This document shows positions 49,314 through 58,670 of a DNA stretch of 64,000 bases, piece after piece. Source of the stretch: a virus. The position numbers were made by a program, and so were the translations under genes. Each line of letters opens with the position of its first letter. Positions within the stretch are counted from its first letter, which is position 1. The stretch lies in the IMG/VR virus record IMGVR_UViG_3300035157_000753, positions 23,201 to 87,200 of that record. One strand, given 5' to 3'. The notes beneath the pieces were generated by a model. The model searched no databases. It saw nothing but the letters and a program-made list of their open reading frames with translations, and was not told where the DNA came from.

Positions 49314-49818
49314 CTTCTTTCTCCTGTTCCTCAAGTGCTTTATCTATTTCTTCCTCAGTTATTGCATTCTGAGAACCAAGACCTTTACCTGGTGGGTTCT
49401 TCATAAAAGGACTATCAGGATGAGGTACTTTAGTTGGTGCACTCGTAGTTTTAAGATACTTAGCCTTTAATGCCTTCTTACTTGGCTTCTTACCTTTATT
49501 TGCTTTTGCTTTCTTAATAACTTCTATGGCATCACCAACTGTGACGATATCACCCGCCATCTCATCTGGTATTTCAACTCCAAAACATTCCTCTAAGAAC
49601 ATAACGAGTTCAACCATATCTAATGAATCTAACATTAGGTCATCACCTAACTTAGAATCCCAAGTAACTTCTATCTCATTACCATCTTCATCTTTGGCTC
49701 TATCCATCAAGGTTTCCTTGATAGCCATTTTTGCTATCTTAAGCATAGTCTGCTTAGAGATGCGTTTTGATGCCTTAAGCATCGCTCTGATTTCAGAGTA
49801 TGTCTTGTTGTAAGCCAT
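49288..49818 (-). CDS. Acyl carrier protein with N- and C-terminal extensions
   Basis: The 176-residue product contains an ACP domain at about residues 45-108. The core ([20 protein letters not shown], then [13 protein letters not shown]) closely follows bacterial AcpP, including the DSL serine that receives the 4'-phosphopantetheine arm. ACPs carry growing acyl chains as thioesters. The domain is preceded by about 40 residues (basic helical, [19 protein letters not shown]) and followed by a Lys-rich linker and an acidic helical tail, none of which is normal for AcpP (about 78 residues). It heads the cluster that leads to the oxygenase and the CpeT-like gene. Confidence 0.88.
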   Translation of the reverse strand: MAYNKTYSEIRAMLKASKRISKQTMLKIAKMAIKETLMDRAKDEDGNEIEVTWDSKLGDDLMLDSLDMVELVMFLEECFGVEIPDEMAGDIVTVGDAIEVIKKAKANKGKKPSKKALKAKYLKTTSAPTKVPHPDSPFMKNPPGKGLGSQNAITEEEIDKALEEQEKEDAGDQPVS

Positions 49819-50003
49819 TAAACGTAAACTACTTCATCATTTTGACAGGATTCTCGAATGACATCGAGAATACGAATGAATTGCTCTCCGTCATCACAAT
49901 CAATGACTTTGACGCTTCCTTCACTACTTAGTAGTGTAAACCTTCTTGAGGGAATGTCAACTGTTACCTTATCGAGGTACTCATCTCCAAGGTCAAGATA
50001 CAT
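49818..50003 (-). CDS. Small hypothetical protein
   Basis: The 61-residue product [20 protein letters not shown] continues [20 protein letters not shown]. It has a beta-rich first half and a helical end ([17 protein letters not shown]). It shares base 49818 with the ACP start codon (TAATG), so translation is coupled. I recall similar small proteins in cyanophages; function unknown. Confidence 0.6.
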   Translation of the reverse strand: MYLDLGDEYLDKVTVDIPSRRFTLLSSEGSVKVIDCDDGEQFIRILDVIRESCQNDEVVYV

Positions 50004-50026
50004 AGGGCAAAAAGGCGATTAAGATA

Positions 50027-50055
50027 ATTGTAGCAGATAGTTAGAGATTTGTAAA
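50027..50055 (-). promoter_or_regulatory. Sigma70-like promoter for the ACP cluster
   Basis: On the minus strand TTTACA (50055-50050) is followed after exactly 17 bases by TACAAT (50032-50027), 24 bp before the 61-residue gene. It would allow the ACP-oxygenase-CpeT cluster to be transcribed by host-type polymerase, independently of the late hub genes upstream. Confidence 0.65.
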
Positions 50056-50295
50056 GTAGGGTGTGTCACTTACACGACTGGCACGTCTGTTCACTTCTTT
50101 TGCTTTGTCTAAAAGGGCTAGACCTGCGTTTCTATTGTCCTGCATCGTTTTTACAATATTTTCTCTATTTGGCTCTTCTTTTACAATTTCTTCGACGTAT
50201 TCGTCTAAATGTTTAGCAAGGATGGCTTTTAAGAACACAGCCTCCTGCTTTGTTACTGACATGTGAAAAGTTGTCATCTTGTGTGCTGTAAACAA
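50041..50295 (-). CDS. Small helical hypothetical protein
   Basis: The 84-residue product begins MFTAHKMTTFHMSVTKQEAV; translation might instead begin at Met7 or Met12. The body (FLKAILAKHLDEYVEEIVKE, NAGLALLDKAKEVNRRASRV) is helical and charged. It lies 3 bp after the spike gene and ends over the promoter of the ACP cluster. Function unknown. Confidence 0.5.
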   Translation of the reverse strand: MFTAHKMTTFHMSVTKQEAVFLKAILAKHLDEYVEEIVKEEPNRENIVKTMQDNRNAGLALLDKAKEVNRRASRVSDTPYFTNL

Positions 50296-50298
50296 TCA

Positions 50299-51168
50299 TC
50301 AATTCAAATATATTGCTTCACCAGCGACATTTACATTGCCACCAGCAGAAATATTAAAATTGCCACTAGTACTCAGTGAGTTATTACCAGTGACGCTAAC
50401 GTCATAACTACTGTTTGGAAGGGGTGTATCAACCATTTCTTCTGGTTGCCCTCCATCTATACAGTCATAGGAATTACCAACCACATTTTCTCTGTGTTTT
50501 CCTTTCACTTCAGTGAATTTATTACCCACTGTTTTATCATAACGACATGCGACTGCTTCTGATCTTATGTTGCCCTCGGCATATGTTGCGATTGCACCAA
50601 TAGGATCTGTTTGGGTAATTGAGTGGAATTTTTTTACATTTTCCTCTCGAGCTGTATGTCTTGATTCATACAACGTACCAATGTTCTCATATTTAGCAGA
50701 TTCGACCCTAAAAGTCTTGTCTGTTTTGAATGCCAGGCTAGTTTTTGTATTAAGGCTATACACTCCACCCACTGTTAAGTTGTAATCACCGTCACATCTT
50801 GTGTTCAAATCACCTTCACATTCTATCTCAGTATTACCTTCAACAGTCATTCTAACATCACCTACGATGTTAAGAACTAGCATATGTTTTTCTGGATCTT
50901 CACCAACATTTAAAGTCATGCTCTCTTTAGCGAGCATGTGTATGTCTTTATGTGAATAGATGTCAGTATTAGCCTTGACATCCATGTCAATATAGTTTTT
51001 AGTAGTACCATGAATTAGACGAATCCTTTCACCCTTCGGTGTATTATTCATCTCTATCATATGACCACATGATGTGCTTTGCACAAAATTCTTTGGCCAT
51101 ACAATAGGGTTATTTACCGAAGAACCCTCTTCTACTGTACCACCTGAATAACCTGTTAGTTCTGTCAT
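50299..51168 (-). CDS. Central spike beta-helix protein (gp5 C-terminal equivalent)
   Basis: I chose ATG 51168 (MTELTGYSGGTVEEGSSVNN, 289 residues) because it overlaps the gp5-like stop as ATGA. NTPKGERIRLIHGTTKNYID near residues 42-61 and the series GDVRMTVEGNTEIECEGDLN, TVGGVYSLNTKTSLAFKTD, SVTGNNSLSTSGNFNISAGG form the regular strands of a VgrG/gp5C-type trimeric beta-helix. The PAAR protein (22631-22918) should cap it. In T4 this domain is part of gp5; here it is a separate gene. Confidence 0.78.
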   Translation of the reverse strand: MTELTGYSGGTVEEGSSVNNPIVWPKNFVQSTSCGHMIEMNNTPKGERIRLIHGTTKNYIDMDVKANTDIYSHKDIHMLAKESMTLNVGEDPEKHMLVLNIVGDVRMTVEGNTEIECEGDLNTRCDGDYNLTVGGVYSLNTKTSLAFKTDKTFRVESAKYENIGTLYESRHTAREENVKKFHSITQTDPIGAIATYAEGNIRSEAVACRYDKTVGNKFTEVKGKHRENVVGNSYDCIDGGQPEEMVDTPLPNSSYDVSVTGNNSLSTSGNFNISAGGNVNVAGEAIYLN

Positions 51169-53687
51169 ACCTGTTTCTCCAATGCTGGATGACCTACACA
51201 ATCAATGTAAGTTTCTAAGTCTAGAATCTGCTCTCTAACCTTAATAGGTCCAGCATAACTATAACCTAGTATAACAGTACCACCTGCTCCTTGTCCACCC
51301 TCAGTATCCTCAACCTTTGCTGTGACAAATCCAAAGATCTTTTCAGTAAGGATCGGTTTGACTAATCTACCCTGATCATCTATAGTATAGTCACCAATTT
51401 TCTTCTTATCAGGTCCAGTACCTATTGTTATGATTGGTTTCTTATAACCACTACCCACATTAATAGGTTTAACCTCTTCAACTATAGGAATCAGATCACC
51501 ACACTCAGCATATATTGCTTTAGCATCATCTGGTACAACCAAGTCAGCATACTTCTCAGTATAGTTAAGGGTGAAAGTATCACCAGATACTGTCTGTAAT
51601 ACCATACCATTTTCAATATTAACATGATATGTTGGATCTAAAGTAGCAATAACCATATTATCGTCATCATAATCAACATCAACTACCTGCATTACTTCTG
51701 GTTTATTAGGATATTCAGTACCATCAGCTGATGATACTAAGAATAATAATTGACCATTCGCAGTTACTTGTGCTACCTTACCTTTTGGCATTCTATAATT
51801 ATACTGCTCTTTGGGGCAATATGTTTCAGCGGGATCAAATCCATATCCAATACCAGGTTCTATTACATCAATAGATTCTACCTTACCATCTTTAATGTTA
51901 GGTCTGAATACAGCACCACCACCTTCAGGTTCATTACATGTGAACATGGCTCTAACCTTGGCTGTAAGACTAACATTTCTACCTTTCTTCCTTACCCATG
52001 AACCAGCAATAGATCCAATTCTATCAACAATAGGTAATGCTTTAATAGGGGCAGTGGATTGTAAGTTATCCCATATCATTTCAGGGAAGCATGGTTTCTT
52101 ATTTCTATTTCCAGAATTACAATTCAAAGATGCTTCTGGGAACGTTCCATCTTTTCCAGCAAATCCAAAGTCTTCAAACTTCTCCAGAGGTCCCCGTGTG
52201 TCAAAATCCTTGGCAGTAATACCACTAGATTTTCCAGCAGCAGAATCTAAAGGAACTAAAGCACCAGTCTTTACATTGAATACTGACTTCACTCCATTCA
52301 TAGTTCCAGCAGCAAAATCACCTTTCAGGTCACCTGTTGTAGGAACAAACCCGTTAGGTGGTTTATTCGGCCATTCATCCATCTTTTTCTTAGCTTTATC
52401 TTTACCTTCAGCTTTAGGTCCATGACATGTTTCATATGTACTAGCACCAATAGCACATGATAATGTACCTTCACAGAACATATCTAAGATTGATAAAGCA
52501 TCCTTAAGTATAGATTGGATCTTGTCTATAGCACCTTTAATAGCTGACATCAAACCATCAATCATTCCTAATGCCTTGCTGATCATATCCATCAACTTAT
52601 TCATAATGGCAGAAATGAAATCTTGTATCAAACAAAGGAACGCATCAAGGACATTATTAAAAAGATCGGTGAGTAAACCTTTAATAAAATCTTTGAGGTC
52701 ATCCAATAAAGTTCCAAATACACAACTGACTACCTTGGCAAGACCTTCAAGATTAGCTTTAATAGGACCAGTTAACTTAGGATTTGGTGTAGGGATCTTC
52801 TCTAACTGATCATCAATCATATCATTGACTTTCTCTAGAGCAACACCTTTAATATTCTGGGTTATTCCGTTGAGTTTAGTAGTAATACGACTAGTTGTAG
52901 TGTTGATCTTACCTGTAATGTCTGCGACTTTACCAGTCTTTTTATCAATCCATTCACCTATATCATTCTTCTCGACCCCACGAGCAAACTTCATAAATTC
53001 ACCCATTGGTCCTTTTAGTTTAGTTGAAACATCTGAACCACATTTACCGTTACCCATTTGTACGGTATAACACTTAGAATCTTCAGCATAATTCTGAAGT
53101 TCACTTGTTACTTCACCATCACCTCTCTCATTGACTGTTGAATCCTTACTTTCAGATTTATCTTCTTTCTTCTTCTCAACAGGTACTTGATTACCAGTCT
53201 TAGGATCTACAGTAACATTAGATCCACTTCCAGGAGCACCACTACCTTGTCCAGCATGAACATTAGGAACATAATCAGCTGCTACAAGTTTAGGGAAAAA
53301 TTCTTCTTCACCCTCTTTCTCTGATGTTTTATATCTACCTTTAGGATTTTCATCACCAACAGAACCCAACACTATTGGTACTTGTGCTGCGGCACCATCC
53401 ATAAAGAAACCAACAACCCAACCATTGATTTGAAGTTGATGTACTGTACCAATTCCAGATCGTTGGGGGTACATATTAGGCATCATTACCATAGACCATG
53501 GTAACTCCTTAGTAGGAAGTTCCTTTCTACTTGGATTATGGTATCCTACAATTCTAACTTTTACTTTATTAGTTTCATCCTTATCATTTGGATCTTCTTT
53601 CGTACCTCCACCACTATTCTCCACCTGGCCAACCCACCAGTTGAACCCATCCTTTCCAATAAAATTAGCAGTTGCTTCGTTCATCAC
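51165..53687 (-). CDS. 5: Baseplate hub protein with gp5-type OB fold, no lysozyme domain
   Basis: Of 840 residues, the first roughly 130 form a gp5/VgrG OB-fold (FNWWVGQVENSGGG, NKVKVRIVGYHNPSRKELPT, LPWSMVMMPN, INGWVVGFFMDGAAAQVPIV, LGSVGDENP). No lysozyme active-site region follows. Residues about 130-210 are a charged linker, about 320-430 a long hydrophobic amphipathic helical region (LLTDLFNNVLDAFLCLIQDF, MDMISKALGMIDGLMSAIKG) that could interact with membrane, and the C-terminal 250 residues are beta-rich with GSGYKKP-type repeats. It overlaps its neighbours by 4 bases each. It joins the gp27-like ring to the spike. Confidence 0.8.
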   Translation of the reverse strand: MMNEATANFIGKDGFNWWVGQVENSGGGTKEDPNDKDETNKVKVRIVGYHNPSRKELPTKELPWSMVMMPNMYPQRSGIGTVHQLQINGWVVGFFMDGAAAQVPIVLGSVGDENPKGRYKTSEKEGEEEFFPKLVAADYVPNVHAGQGSGAPGSGSNVTVDPKTGNQVPVEKKKEDKSESKDSTVNERGDGEVTSELQNYAEDSKCYTVQMGNGKCGSDVSTKLKGPMGEFMKFARGVEKNDIGEWIDKKTGKVADITGKINTTTSRITTKLNGITQNIKGVALEKVNDMIDDQLEKIPTPNPKLTGPIKANLEGLAKVVSCVFGTLLDDLKDFIKGLLTDLFNNVLDAFLCLIQDFISAIMNKLMDMISKALGMIDGLMSAIKGAIDKIQSILKDALSILDMFCEGTLSCAIGASTYETCHGPKAEGKDKAKKKMDEWPNKPPNGFVPTTGDLKGDFAAGTMNGVKSVFNVKTGALVPLDSAAGKSSGITAKDFDTRGPLEKFEDFGFAGKDGTFPEASLNCNSGNRNKKPCFPEMIWDNLQSTAPIKALPIVDRIGSIAGSWVRKKGRNVSLTAKVRAMFTCNEPEGGGAVFRPNIKDGKVESIDVIEPGIGYGFDPAETYCPKEQYNYRMPKGKVAQVTANGQLLFLVSSADGTEYPNKPEVMQVVDVDYDDDNMVIATLDPTYHVNIENGMVLQTVSGDTFTLNYTEKYADLVVPDDAKAIYAECGDLIPIVEEVKPINVGSGYKKPIITIGTGPDKKKIGDYTIDDQGRLVKPILTEKIFGFVTAKVEDTEGGQGAGGTVILGYSYAGPIKVREQILDLETYIDCVGHPALEKQV

Positions 53688-54958
53688 TTCAAAGTCTCAT
53701 CAGTTTTGGTTTGAGAAGTCTCTCTGATATTACCTGGACTATCAGTATATAATGTAGCCTTAGTAGTCATTTGATCATTACTAGATATAAATTCTCTTTC
53801 TATTCCACCTACAACATAAACACCACTGTTACTTCCATCCAAATCTTTCTTTTTCCCTTTATATACTGTAAGTTCTACAGTATCACCAACAAATAGATCT
53901 ATATCACCAACATACTCTACCTGCACTTCCTTACTATAAAATAATTTTTCTCTTAATGCTGACTGTGCTACTTGTTTCGTACTATCCTGTGTCATAGTAC
54001 CTTCAGTAAATAATGCAGTATCCATTATCTTAGACATGATTCTAGTAGGTGCAGTTGTCTTCTCAAACTTAGTAAAATATGTAGGAAGATCTACATCACC
54101 ATTCATCTTAGGGACATCCTTGTAATATTTAGATATGTTGAAGCTATGTTCTGTATAAGACATATCCTGCACATCAAACGTCATAAACTTACTACTATAT
54201 GATCCTAGATTCAATCCAGTCAATACATCTCCAGCATGTGTCACTCTCATTGACATAATAGGTATAATAGTTTTATCTGGTTCTCCCATTTCTGGTTCTG
54301 AATATCCAACAATCATCTTCTTAGTAAACTTCTTATTAGCAAAATGATCATAGGATGAGAAGTTATACCCCTTTGCATTCTCAAAGAAAGCATATCCAGC
54401 ACTAGCATTAGAACCACTTTTACCTGCAGGTATTGCTTTAGTTGCCAGCCACTTAATTATTGTGAATGGTGACCAATAACATGATATAAAGGAAAATTTA
54501 TTCTTAGTAGGTTCTGAGTGTACAACTGCTCTACCTGATCCTAATATCTTTTCAAGTACATCTGTTACGACCATTTCATTTATAGGTTTTCCTCCACCAC
54601 CCCCGAATCTCCGAGAAATTTTTGCTGCAGCATTGTTTATCAAATCTGGATTACAGCATAGTAATGTTGCTTTTGACTTACCATCAACAACTAACCTATC
54701 CTGTACATCATATACTACTAAATTCATCTGGAATTTATTTTCTAAATGATCTTCAAACTCAATATAAACAGGTTCCATACCCTGTACATCAGAAAGTGCA
54801 CCAGTCTCAGTATCAGTTAGTTGAATCTCTACCCTAACAGAAGCACTCTTGATACTCTCATTATATCTAAGAGACAACAATTGATTTATACCAAAAGCAT
54901 AATCAGTTCCTTGAATACCAATGGCTATATTTGTAAATTTAAAATTAGAGGTCTTCAT
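53684..54958 (-). CDS. 27: Baseplate hub protein, gp27-like
   Basis: The 424-residue product is close in size to T4 gp27 (391). The N-terminus (NIAIGIQGTDYAFGINQLLS, LRYNESIKSASVRVEIQLTD) and later YVGDIDLFVGDTVELTVYKG with GVYVVGGIEREF match the tube-like domains of gp27/gpD-type hub proteins, which form the ring between tail tube and gp5. Position directly upstream of the gp5-like gene supports this. Sequence likeness to T4 gp27 itself is weak, so the call rests partly on order. Confidence 0.65.
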   Translation of the reverse strand: MKTSNFKFTNIAIGIQGTDYAFGINQLLSLRYNESIKSASVRVEIQLTDTETGALSDVQGMEPVYIEFEDHLENKFQMNLVVYDVQDRLVVDGKSKATLLCCNPDLINNAAAKISRRFGGGGGKPINEMVVTDVLEKILGSGRAVVHSEPTKNKFSFISCYWSPFTIIKWLATKAIPAGKSGSNASAGYAFFENAKGYNFSSYDHFANKKFTKKMIVGYSEPEMGEPDKTIIPIMSMRVTHAGDVLTGLNLGSYSSKFMTFDVQDMSYTEHSFNISKYYKDVPKMNGDVDLPTYFTKFEKTTAPTRIMSKIMDTALFTEGTMTQDSTKQVAQSALREKLFYSKEVQVEYVGDIDLFVGDTVELTVYKGKKKDLDGSNSGVYVVGGIEREFISSNDQMTTKATLYTDSPGNIRETSQTKTDETLK

Positions 54959-56376
54959 AGAAATTGTGCTGTATTAGCATACTCTTGGAATACATCAGAG
55001 ATCTGTTTAACATCAGAGATAGCATTCTTAAATCCAGTTTCCATATCCATATTTGGAGAAATTGTAGCAGTTTGTGCTTGTATATTACTTATAGCCTCTT
55101 TTACATCAGGGCTTTGCATCAACTTACTACCTTCATTTATAACAGTATTAGTCAATTCACTAATCTGACTAATCTTAGGACCAACAGATGACATATCAAT
55201 ACCACTTTCATTGATGACACTTGATATAATTGATTTTGTATCACCAGATTTAACATTAGTCATAATATTATTCATCATAGGCATCATATTAGTCATTGCC
55301 GCTGGTATTTCAGCCTTACCTCCACTCATTGTATTCATCATACCCATCATGCTACCAAGTGGATCCTCCTTATCAATCTGTGAAGAAAGATTCTTACCCA
55401 TAGTCTCCATCTGAGGCTTCATTGTCTGAGCCATGGTTTCCATCTGGGTCATCATTGAACTCATTTCTGGTGGGAACAAACCTGCTGGGAATCCACCTTG
55501 TGCAGTACCTCTTCCACTTCCACCAACATGTCCAGGACTAGTAGAATTATGTGATGCTCCTCCACTACGACCACCACTAGCTGTATCCCTATTACCTCCA
55601 CCTAAGAAATTAGTAGCTGCTGTAGTAACAGATGTTAGTAGATTATTCTGTTCATTTGAAGTAGTAAGAACATTCTCACTAGAAATCCCAAATGCATTAC
55701 TAATTGAATTAAGACTATTATTTACAATATTAGATATATTTCCACCAATACCTATTGATGGAATCATCTTAAATATCTGCATCAATCCGACTGCTGCAGC
55801 TCTCATAGGTAATGCTAATGAAGCACCAAACGCATCTTTCAAACGCTGATCTATTTGGAAATCATCTTCTAATTTTGTAGAAATATTTTTTTCAAATGTA
55901 TCATTAAAACCAGTCTCAGCTAGTGATTGACTAGATGTATTATCAGCAGGTGCAAAGGCACTACCATCAGCACTAGGAAGAACTCCACCTTTATTAAACT
56001 TCTGGGTAGAATTCTCCATAAGGTTTTTATTAATATCACTTAGATTACCACCCTCAGTAGCACTAGGTCCACCATCATCAGGATGAGCATCAAGACCTAA
56101 TTGTGTTCTCTGATAAGTGAGCTCATCAGGCATCATAGGTGCAGGACTAAGATCCCTATATGCACCTTGAACACCTGAACTTATACGACCAGCTAGATCT
56201 GCATCTGTCTGAGCCCTCTCTGCCATGAGAAAATCTTCATACTGATCTTGCTTGAACATCATCCTCAGCAAAGCTTCTCTATCTTCAAGAAGTTCTTTTA
56301 TACCTTTTAACTGTTCATTTACATCCCATAAGGTAATTTTTTGTTCCTGTTCTGTTCCTTCTGGTGTGTATGTCAT
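54955..56376 (-). CDS. Virion structural protein of the hub region, Met-rich
   Basis: The 473-residue product starts MTYTPEGTEQEQKITLWDVN with a coiled-coil-like region (QLKGIKELLEDREALLRMMF). A hydrophobic segment (AFGASLALPMRAAAVGLMQI) lies near residue 180. From about residue 300 to 390 Met is very frequent (QMETMAQTMKPQMETMGKNL, MMGMMNTMSGG). Similar genes lie next to the M23 protein in cyanophages and are called structural. It could be a tape-measure or hub-associated protein; no fold is recognised. Confidence 0.55.
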   Translation of the reverse strand: MTYTPEGTEQEQKITLWDVNEQLKGIKELLEDREALLRMMFKQDQYEDFLMAERAQTDADLAGRISSGVQGAYRDLSPAPMMPDELTYQRTQLGLDAHPDDGGPSATEGGNLSDINKNLMENSTQKFNKGGVLPSADGSAFAPADNTSSQSLAETGFNDTFEKNISTKLEDDFQIDQRLKDAFGASLALPMRAAAVGLMQIFKMIPSIGIGGNISNIVNNSLNSISNAFGISSENVLTTSNEQNNLLTSVTTAATNFLGGGNRDTASGGRSGGASHNSTSPGHVGGSGRGTAQGGFPAGLFPPEMSSMMTQMETMAQTMKPQMETMGKNLSSQIDKEDPLGSMMGMMNTMSGGKAEIPAAMTNMMPMMNNIMTNVKSGDTKSIISSVINESGIDMSSVGPKISQISELTNTVINEGSKLMQSPDVKEAISNIQAQTATISPNMDMETGFKNAISDVKQISDVFQEYANTAQFL

Positions 56377-58670
56377 GATACTAATACTCCTTTACCTTGA
56401 TCGGAAATGACTAAGGTACGATCTTTAGTCACGTATACTTTTTCAACCATAGTTCTTGTAATGGTTTGTGGAATTGGGATAATCTGTGGTTGTTGCATAG
56501 ATTGTGAGAGAGCACTACCATTCTTTGTCAATTGACTTACTGGTGTATTATTAACCACATTTCTATTTTGAGGTGGATCAGATGGATCAACATGCTGTTT
56601 ATCAGAATCAAATCGATCAAAATTAGTAAGATTGTTCATTATCTTATCCACAGTACCAGTAAGCATTCTTGAAACGCCCGATACTGGTGATACAGTAACC
56701 GCACCTTTCTCATTACGTTGACCTTTCAAATAAGGTAAAGGATCTACCAATACACCATCCTTCTCAACCTCCAAATGTAAATGAGTATCCCCTATAGTAT
56801 TTACTCTACCTGTATAATCAACAACACCTTCTAAATTCTTTAATTTACCAATTCTCTGTCCCTTCTTAATCTCTTGCCCTGGATTTACACCAGAATGAAT
56901 ATGCATATATGTTGCCACTACACCATTACCATGGTCAATCCTTACATTTTCAGTATAAGCAGGATTTGGTAGATCTAAAGGTGCGACTACAACACCTCCA
57001 CGCATAGCTTTAACAGGTATCTCAGGATCACTACCATAAGGTTTTTTCTCTACAAGATCAAGTCCCTTATGACCACCTGGATATGATTCTCTAGGTCCAC
57101 CAAATCTTTGTCCCACTGTATGACCAATTACACCACCCTCCAAAGGATTTCCCCATGATGCACTGGAAGGTGTACTCTGTCCACTTATATCTTGAATGAA
57201 TTCTGATGCTCTAGCTTTAATATTTTCTGCAAATCCACCCTGAGCCACATTATTAGTCTCAGTATTACTTGCAACTACTTCAATTGTTTTAATTTCTGGC
57301 ATCTTCATCCTTGCAATACCACTAGTATCTTCAGATGTACCTACTATACTCTGAAGTGCTCTAGCTTCTGCCATTAATGATGCAGCTGCAGATGATCCTC
57401 TCAAAGGACCAAGAAATGCTATACTAGCACCTACCATTACAGATGCACCTTCTCTATAGACAGCAGAAATTGCATCACCAATTTTACTCATTGGTAGAAT
57501 CACTTCTGCTTCTTGTGCTTCACCAACTAATGCTTTAATTCCACCCAACATACCTCTTGTTGGAGAAGTTATTACTGCACCACCTGAACCACCACCAATT
57601 ACACTACCAATTCTATTCTTATTTGTCGGTCCATAACCATCTTTATATCCCCCACCGTCATATGCCTTGTCAATAATTACTTCACCTGTCTTATCACAAG
57701 CCATAGCACCCATTATTCCAGCACCCAACCACATAAGAGCACCAGCAGTTGTAGTCAATAGTTCAGGAGCTCCCATCAGTGGTCCACTAACAGGTAAAGT
57801 TGCATTAGCAGCTGCCATGAATCCTACAGTATTACAAGCAGTAGTTACCCCAGTTTCTATACCAGCTCTCAGGTTTGTCTTACCCTCTACGTTCGTCTTG
57901 TGTTGAAAATCCAGGAATGCAAGTCCAGCCTGTAAAAAATGACCACCCCCAGCTCTTATAGGTTTTGGTATCTTATTAAGTAAAGCTCCAGCATTTAAGT
58001 TTTTAGGATTAAGTCTCTTTAGGAACTGTGGTGCTTTTTTGACGGGGTTAAGTTTCCTAGCGGTATTTGCAAGATTTGTTCTCCATTTAGCATGTTTAGT
58101 CATCCATAAAGGACGATTAGGTATATTATCAGCTACTTTATGCCATTGTCTTAATAGAATATTAGCACCCTTCGGACTAGCTTTTGCCTTTCTCAACGCC
58201 TCTGTAACAGATATATTCTGACTTCTTAAATTTCTATAGACCTTAATCTGATTTCTAGTAAGACCATGCTTATTCATAAGCATAGCATTTGTTAGCCTCA
58301 TTCTTCTATTCTTTAAGAATTGAGCTCTTGTTAAAGGTTTCTTTGGTGGTCTACGGTATGGAACATAATCACCTGATCTAGGTTTTCTATTCCTCTTATC
58401 TCTTGCAAGATCGTAAATAGTTTTTGATCCTCGTCCAGCAGCAATACCCCCAGATCCATCATCAGATCCACGATTACGCAAGTAATTAATATAACTATAC
58501 TCAAGATCCAAATAACCTTCCATAGACTCACCAAATTTTTTAGTGGTCTTATATACATCTGTTAATGTAACCTTTGCCTTTTCCTCGGCACTAGCATATC
58601 CACCACCAAATCCAAGCAGTCCAGCAGTGAGTTGTAAAAGTTTATTTTTATCCTTGGGTTTGGTTGCCAT
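56373..58670 (-). CDS. Hub-associated protein with M23 peptidase domain
   Basis: The 765-residue product has a basic N-terminal third (PLTRAQFLKNRRMRLTNAML), a hydrophobic alanine-rich middle (GFMAAANATLPVSGPLMGAP, GALMWLGAGIMGAMACD), and an M23 (LytM-type) endopeptidase domain at about residues 515-645. Zinc-site motifs are H-K-G-L-D in YPGGHKGLDLVEK (about 531-535) and H-L-H in GDTHLHLEVEKDG (about 628), with YMHIHSG between. M23 enzymes cut peptide cross-bridges of peptidoglycan. It probably opens the cell wall during injection, replacing the lysozyme domain of T4 gp5. It shares its start with the stop of the 54-residue gene. Confidence 0.8.
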   Translation of the reverse strand: MATKPKDKNKLLQLTAGLLGFGGGYASAEEKAKVTLTDVYKTTKKFGESMEGYLDLEYSYINYLRNRGSDDGSGGIAAGRGSKTIYDLARDKRNRKPRSGDYVPYRRPPKKPLTRAQFLKNRRMRLTNAMLMNKHGLTRNQIKVYRNLRSQNISVTEALRKAKASPKGANILLRQWHKVADNIPNRPLWMTKHAKWRTNLANTARKLNPVKKAPQFLKRLNPKNLNAGALLNKIPKPIRAGGGHFLQAGLAFLDFQHKTNVEGKTNLRAGIETGVTTACNTVGFMAAANATLPVSGPLMGAPELLTTTAGALMWLGAGIMGAMACDKTGEVIIDKAYDGGGYKDGYGPTNKNRIGSVIGGGSGGAVITSPTRGMLGGIKALVGEAQEAEVILPMSKIGDAISAVYREGASVMVGASIAFLGPLRGSSAAASLMAEARALQSIVGTSEDTSGIARMKMPEIKTIEVVASNTETNNVAQGGFAENIKARASEFIQDISGQSTPSSASWGNPLEGGVIGHTVGQRFGGPRESYPGGHKGLDLVEKKPYGSDPEIPVKAMRGGVVVAPLDLPNPAYTENVRIDHGNGVVATYMHIHSGVNPGQEIKKGQRIGKLKNLEGVVDYTGRVNTIGDTHLHLEVEKDGVLVDPLPYLKGQRNEKGAVTVSPVSGVSRMLTGTVDKIMNNLTNFDRFDSDKQHVDPSDPPQNRNVVNNTPVSQLTKNGSALSQSMQQPQIIPIPQTITRTMVEKVYVTKDRTLVISDQGKGVLVS

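Noticed and set aside
51169-51201. Earlier start for the spike beta-helix gene (MCRSSSIGETG...)
   Set aside because: It would lengthen the overlap with the gp5-like gene; ATG 51168 gives the usual ATGA coupling.
51811-52425. Plus-strand open frame of 204 codons inside the gp5-like gene
   Set aside because: It is fully antisense to a well-supported hub gene, with no promoter or Shine-Dalgarno site and shadow-like composition.
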